36,054 nt of DNA from Alphaproteobacteria bacterium. Lineage in GTDB: Bacteria; Pseudomonadota; Alphaproteobacteria; SHVZ01. The notes beneath the pieces are model-generated. The model searched no databases, had not been told where the DNA came from, and worked only from the letters and a program-made list of their open reading frames with translations. Below are positions 33,490 through 36,054 of the stretch, piece after piece. How positions within the stretch are numbered: position 1 is the stretch's first letter; the number at the start of each line of letters is the position of its first letter. The position numbers and the translations under genes were made by a program. Where the stretch lies: positions 1 through 36,054 of the forward strand of contig VGEN01000031.1 in assembly GCA_016869285.1 (NCBI GenBank), given 5' to 3'.

Positions 33490-35748
33490 ATGAGTTCCGA
33501 AGGCCGCGTCACCGAGGCGGAGGCGCTGGAGCTCCATGCGAGCGGCCGCCGCGGCAAGATCGAGATCACGCCGACCAAGCCTCTGACCACCCAGCGCGAC
33601 CTGTCGCTGGCCTACTCTCCGGGCGTTGCCCATCCCTGCCTGCACATCGCCAAGGACCCCGACAAGGCCTACGACTACACGGCCAAGGGCAACCTTGTCG
33701 CGGTGATCTCCAACGGCACCGCGGTCCTCGGCCTCGGCGATCTGGGTCCGCTCGGCGCCAAGCCTGTCATGGAAGGCAAGGCGGTCCTCTTCAAGCGTTT
33801 CGCCGACATCGACGGCATCGACATCGAGGTCGACACCAAGGATGTCGACCAATTCGTCAACGCCGTCCGCTATCTCGGCAAGACCTGGGGCGGCATCAAC
33901 CTCGAGGATATCAAGGCGCCGGAATGCTTCGTGATCGAGCAGCGCCTGCGGGAGCTCCTCGACATCCCGGTTTTCCATGACGACCAGCACGGCACCGCGA
34001 TCGTCGCTGCCGCCGGCCTGCTGAATGCGCTCGACGTGACGGGCCGCTCGCTTCGCGACATGCGGATGGTGGTGAACGGCGCCGGCGCCTCCTCGATCGC
34101 CTGCATCGAGCTCTTGAAGGCGATGGGTCTTCCGCACAACAACGTCGTCATCTGCGACACCAAGGGTGTCGTCTACCAGGGCCGCACCGAGGGCATGAAC
34201 CAGTGGAAGTCGGCGCACGCGGTGCCGACCAAGGCGCGCACCCTTGCCGACGCCATGAAGGGCGCCGACGTCGTCTTCGGGCTTTCGGCCAAGGGCGCGA
34301 TCAGCCAGGACATGGTCAAGTCGATGGCGAAGAATCCCATCGTCTTCGCCATGGCGAACCCCGATCCCGAGATCACGCCTGAGGATGCGCGCGCGGTCCG
34401 GCCGGATGCGATCGTCGCCACCGGCCGTTCCGACTACCCGAACCAGATCAACAACGTCCTCGGTTTCCCCTACATCTTCCGCGGCGCGCTCGATGTCCGC
34501 GCCAGCGCGATCAACGACGCGATGAAGATCGCCGCCGCCAAGGCCCTGGCCGAGCTTGCGCGCGAGGATGTGCCGGACGAAGTCGCGCGCTCCTATTCGG
34601 GCCGGAAGCTCAAATACGGGCCCGGTTACCTGATCCCGACGCCGTTCGATCCGCGGCTAATCTCGCATGTCTCCGCCGCCGTGGCGCAGGCGGCGATTGA
34701 TTCGGGCGTGGCGCGGAAGCCGATCGCCGACATGCGCGGATACCGGGCGGGGCTCTCGGCTCGTCTCGATCCGACCGCCGCCAGCCTGCAGGGCATCTTC
34801 GAGAAGGTGCATGCCAACCCGCAGCGCGTCGTCTTCGCCGAAGGCGAGGAGGAGCGCGTCATCCGTGCGGCGATCACCTTCCGCAACGCCGGCTTCGGCA
34901 GGCCGGTGCTGGTCGGACGTGAGGAACGCATCCGCGAGACCATTCAGCAGGCGGGCCTCGACGGCCACGACCTCGAGATCCACAACGCCAGGCTCTCGAG
35001 CCACAACAAGGAGTACACCGACTTCCTCTTCTCCCGTCTGCAGCGGAAAGGCTACCTCTATCGCGACTGCCAGAGGCGGGTGAACCAGGATCGCAACGTC
35101 TTCGCTGCCTGCATGGTGGCGCTCGGCCATGCCAGCGCGATGGTGACCGGTACCACGCGCAACTTCTGGACCTGCTATCAGGACATCACGCGCGTCATCG
35201 ATCCTAGGCCCGGCGAGCGCGCCTTCGCGCTCTCGATCGTGGTCACGCGCGGACGCACCGTATTCATGTCGGACACTTACGTGCACGAGCTGCCGACGCC
35301 GGTCGAGCTCGCCGACATCGCGATCCAGACCGCGGCCAAAGCCCGCCAGATGGGGCACGAGCCGCGGGTGGCGCTGCTCTCCTTCTCGAATTTCGGCAAT
35401 CCGAACCGCGAGAAATCCTACCGGATCCGCGATGCAGTCGAGGTTCTGGACACGCGCAAGGTGGATTTCGAGTACGATGGCGAGGTGTCGGCTGACGTCG
35501 CGCTCGACGACGATCTGCGCAAGCTCTACCCGTTCTGCCGGCTCACCGGCCCCGCCAACGTGCTGATCATGCCGGCGCTGCACACCGCCAACGTCGCCTA
35601 CAAGCTGATGCAGAAGCTGGGCGGCGCCACCATCGTCGGGCCGCTGATCATCGGGCTTTCCAAGCCGGCGCAGATCGTCCAGATGGGCGCCACGGTCTCG
35701 GACCTGGTCAACACGGCGGCAATCGCCGCCTACGACGCGATCGCCTAA
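33490..35748 (+). CDS. maeB: NADP-dependent malic enzyme, phosphotransacetylase-fused (MaeB type)
   Basis: The enzyme decarboxylates malate to pyruvate with NADP reduction. The 752 residues (E. coli MaeB has 759) comprise a malic N-terminal domain (LSLAYSPGVAHPCLHI, then VFHDDQHGTA), an NAD(P)-binding domain (VVNGAGASSIACIELL, MANPDPEITPEDA) and, from about 415, a phosphotransacetylase-like domain (VVFAEGEEERVIRAA, ANVLIMPALHTANVAYKL) that usually senses acetyl-CoA rather than catalyses. GGGGAGAG at 33475-33482, eight bases before ATG 33490, sets this start; an in-frame ATG at 33445 would add 15 residues. Its last four bases overlap the convergent kinase-like gene. Confidence 0.96.
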   Translation: MSSEGRVTEAEALELHASGRRGKIEITPTKPLTTQRDLSLAYSPGVAHPCLHIAKDPDKAYDYTAKGNLVAVISNGTAVLGLGDLGPLGAKPVMEGKAVLFKRFADIDGIDIEVDTKDVDQFVNAVRYLGKTWGGINLEDIKAPECFVIEQRLRELLDIPVFHDDQHGTAIVAAAGLLNALDVTGRSLRDMRMVVNGAGASSIACIELLKAMGLPHNNVVICDTKGVVYQGRTEGMNQWKSAHAVPTKARTLADAMKGADVVFGLSAKGAISQDMVKSMAKNPIVFAMANPDPEITPEDARAVRPDAIVATGRSDYPNQINNVLGFPYIFRGALDVRASAINDAMKIAAAKALAELAREDVPDEVARSYSGRKLKYGPGYLIPTPFDPRLISHVSAAVAQAAIDSGVARKPIADMRGYRAGLSARLDPTAASLQGIFEKVHANPQRVVFAEGEEERVIRAAITFRNAGFGRPVLVGREERIRETIQQAGLDGHDLEIHNARLSSHNKEYTDFLFSRLQRKGYLYRDCQRRVNQDRNVFAACMVALGHASAMVTGTTRNFWTCYQDITRVIDPRPGERAFALSIVVTRGRTVFMSDTYVHELPTPVELADIAIQTAAKARQMGHEPRVALLSFSNFGNPNREKSYRIRDAVEVLDTRKVDFEYDGEVSADVALDDDLRKLYPFCRLTGPANVLIMPALHTANVAYKLMQKLGGATIVGPLIIGLSKPAQIVQMGATVSDLVNTAAIAAYDAIA

Positions 35749-36054
35749 GCACCGTTCAGGAGTTCCTCGCAGCCGAGGTCCTCGTAGGCGAGCATGATGC
35801 GCTCGAAATGGCTCCACCAGAGCCAGGGCGGCAGCTTCTGCTCCGCCTGGTAGAGTGGGACGCCGAGCTGGTCGATCAGCGCCAAGCGATAGTCGGTGCA
35901 TAGCGCTTCCAGCCCGTATCCCTGCATTCCCTCCGCCTCAAGCGCGCGATGATAGTGCTGGAGAAGCCGGTCTTCAAAACTGCGCCGCCGCTCCGGAAAC
36001 CAATGGACCGCCATCAGATAGGCGAGGTCCCAGGCGCCCGGCCGTGTTCGCCAG
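35745..36054 (-). CDS. Aminoglycoside/ecdysteroid-kinase-like phosphotransferase, C-terminal part
   Basis: The reading frame runs off the right edge: the first codons at 36054 give WRTRPGAWDLAYLMAVHWFPERR, and TAG lies at 35747-35745. G-x-x-x-D-L-A-Y-L following the catalytic Asp region is the signature of APH-type small-molecule kinases and their ecdysteroid-kinase relatives. The remainder, LLQHYHRALEAEGMQGYG and LPPWLWWSHFERIML, is the usual helical C-terminus. The catalytic loop H-x-D is outside the window, so activity cannot be judged. The substrate is unknown. It overlaps the maeB stop by four bases on the opposite strand. Confidence 0.7.
   Translation of the reverse strand, partial: WRTRPGAWDLAYLMAVHWFPERRRSFEDRLLQHYHRALEAEGMQGYGLEALCTDYRLALIDQLGVPLYQAEQKLPPWLWWSHFERIMLAYEDLGCEELLNGA

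Overview
The window is high-GC DNA (by eye about two thirds G+C). Its gene content and order point to an alphaproteobacterium: glnD, murJ, trpS, mutS and a malic enzyme fused to a phosphotransacetylase-like domain lie close together. GC-rich REP-like palindromes sit between genes. I cannot name the genus. Coding is dense on both strands, no gap between genes exceeds 300 bp, and I see no rRNA, tRNA or CRISPR array.

Left part (1-5000). The first 150 bp are the 3' end of an IS630-type transposase. The element has truncated a CocE/NonD-type hydrolase gene that also carries an in-frame amber codon. Next come a short type I pantothenate kinase and a divergent pair: a class III nucleotidyl-cyclase-like protein and a two-block pentapeptide-repeat protein.

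Metabolic accessory part (5000-19960). A plus-strand series encodes an N-carbamoyl-D-amino-acid hydrolase, a sugar epimerase/hydroxypyruvate isomerase-type TIM barrel, a Gfo/Idh/MocA oxidoreductase and a GNAT gene broken by an in-frame ochre codon. It meets a minus-strand FAD amine/amino-acid oxidase across an intergenic cluster of nested palindromes. Then follow a D-2-hydroxyacid dehydrogenase, a cold-shock gene with a long leader and a clear terminator, an alpha/beta hydrolase, a family 5 solute-binding protein behind an NHL beta-propeller gene, and a DUF1428 - MarR - SRPBCC module. That module has the same perfect palindrome, GTTGATATCAAC, in two promoters. An aldehyde dehydrogenase and a CgeB-like glycosyltransferase close this part.

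Housekeeping part (20000-36054). glnD, a small unknown ORF, a large palindromic repeat and murJ are followed by an M19 dipeptidase-like gene, trpS and a Pmp3-like membrane peptide. On the minus strand, mutS, a family 2 glycosyltransferase and a DUF1003 protein are joined by two successive ATGA stop/start overlaps. Divergent from mutS are a K+/H+ antiporter (CPA1, NhaP2 type), a decayed GFA gene that has lost its start codon and two zinc cysteines, and maeB. The window ends inside a kinase-like phosphotransferase gene.

The points most worth a second look are the nested palindromes at 8498-8665, the paired MarR operators, the run of freshly broken genes (in-frame TAG and TAA, lost start), and the repeat-encoded N-terminus of the glycosyltransferase. 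I found no clearly new defence or mobile system.
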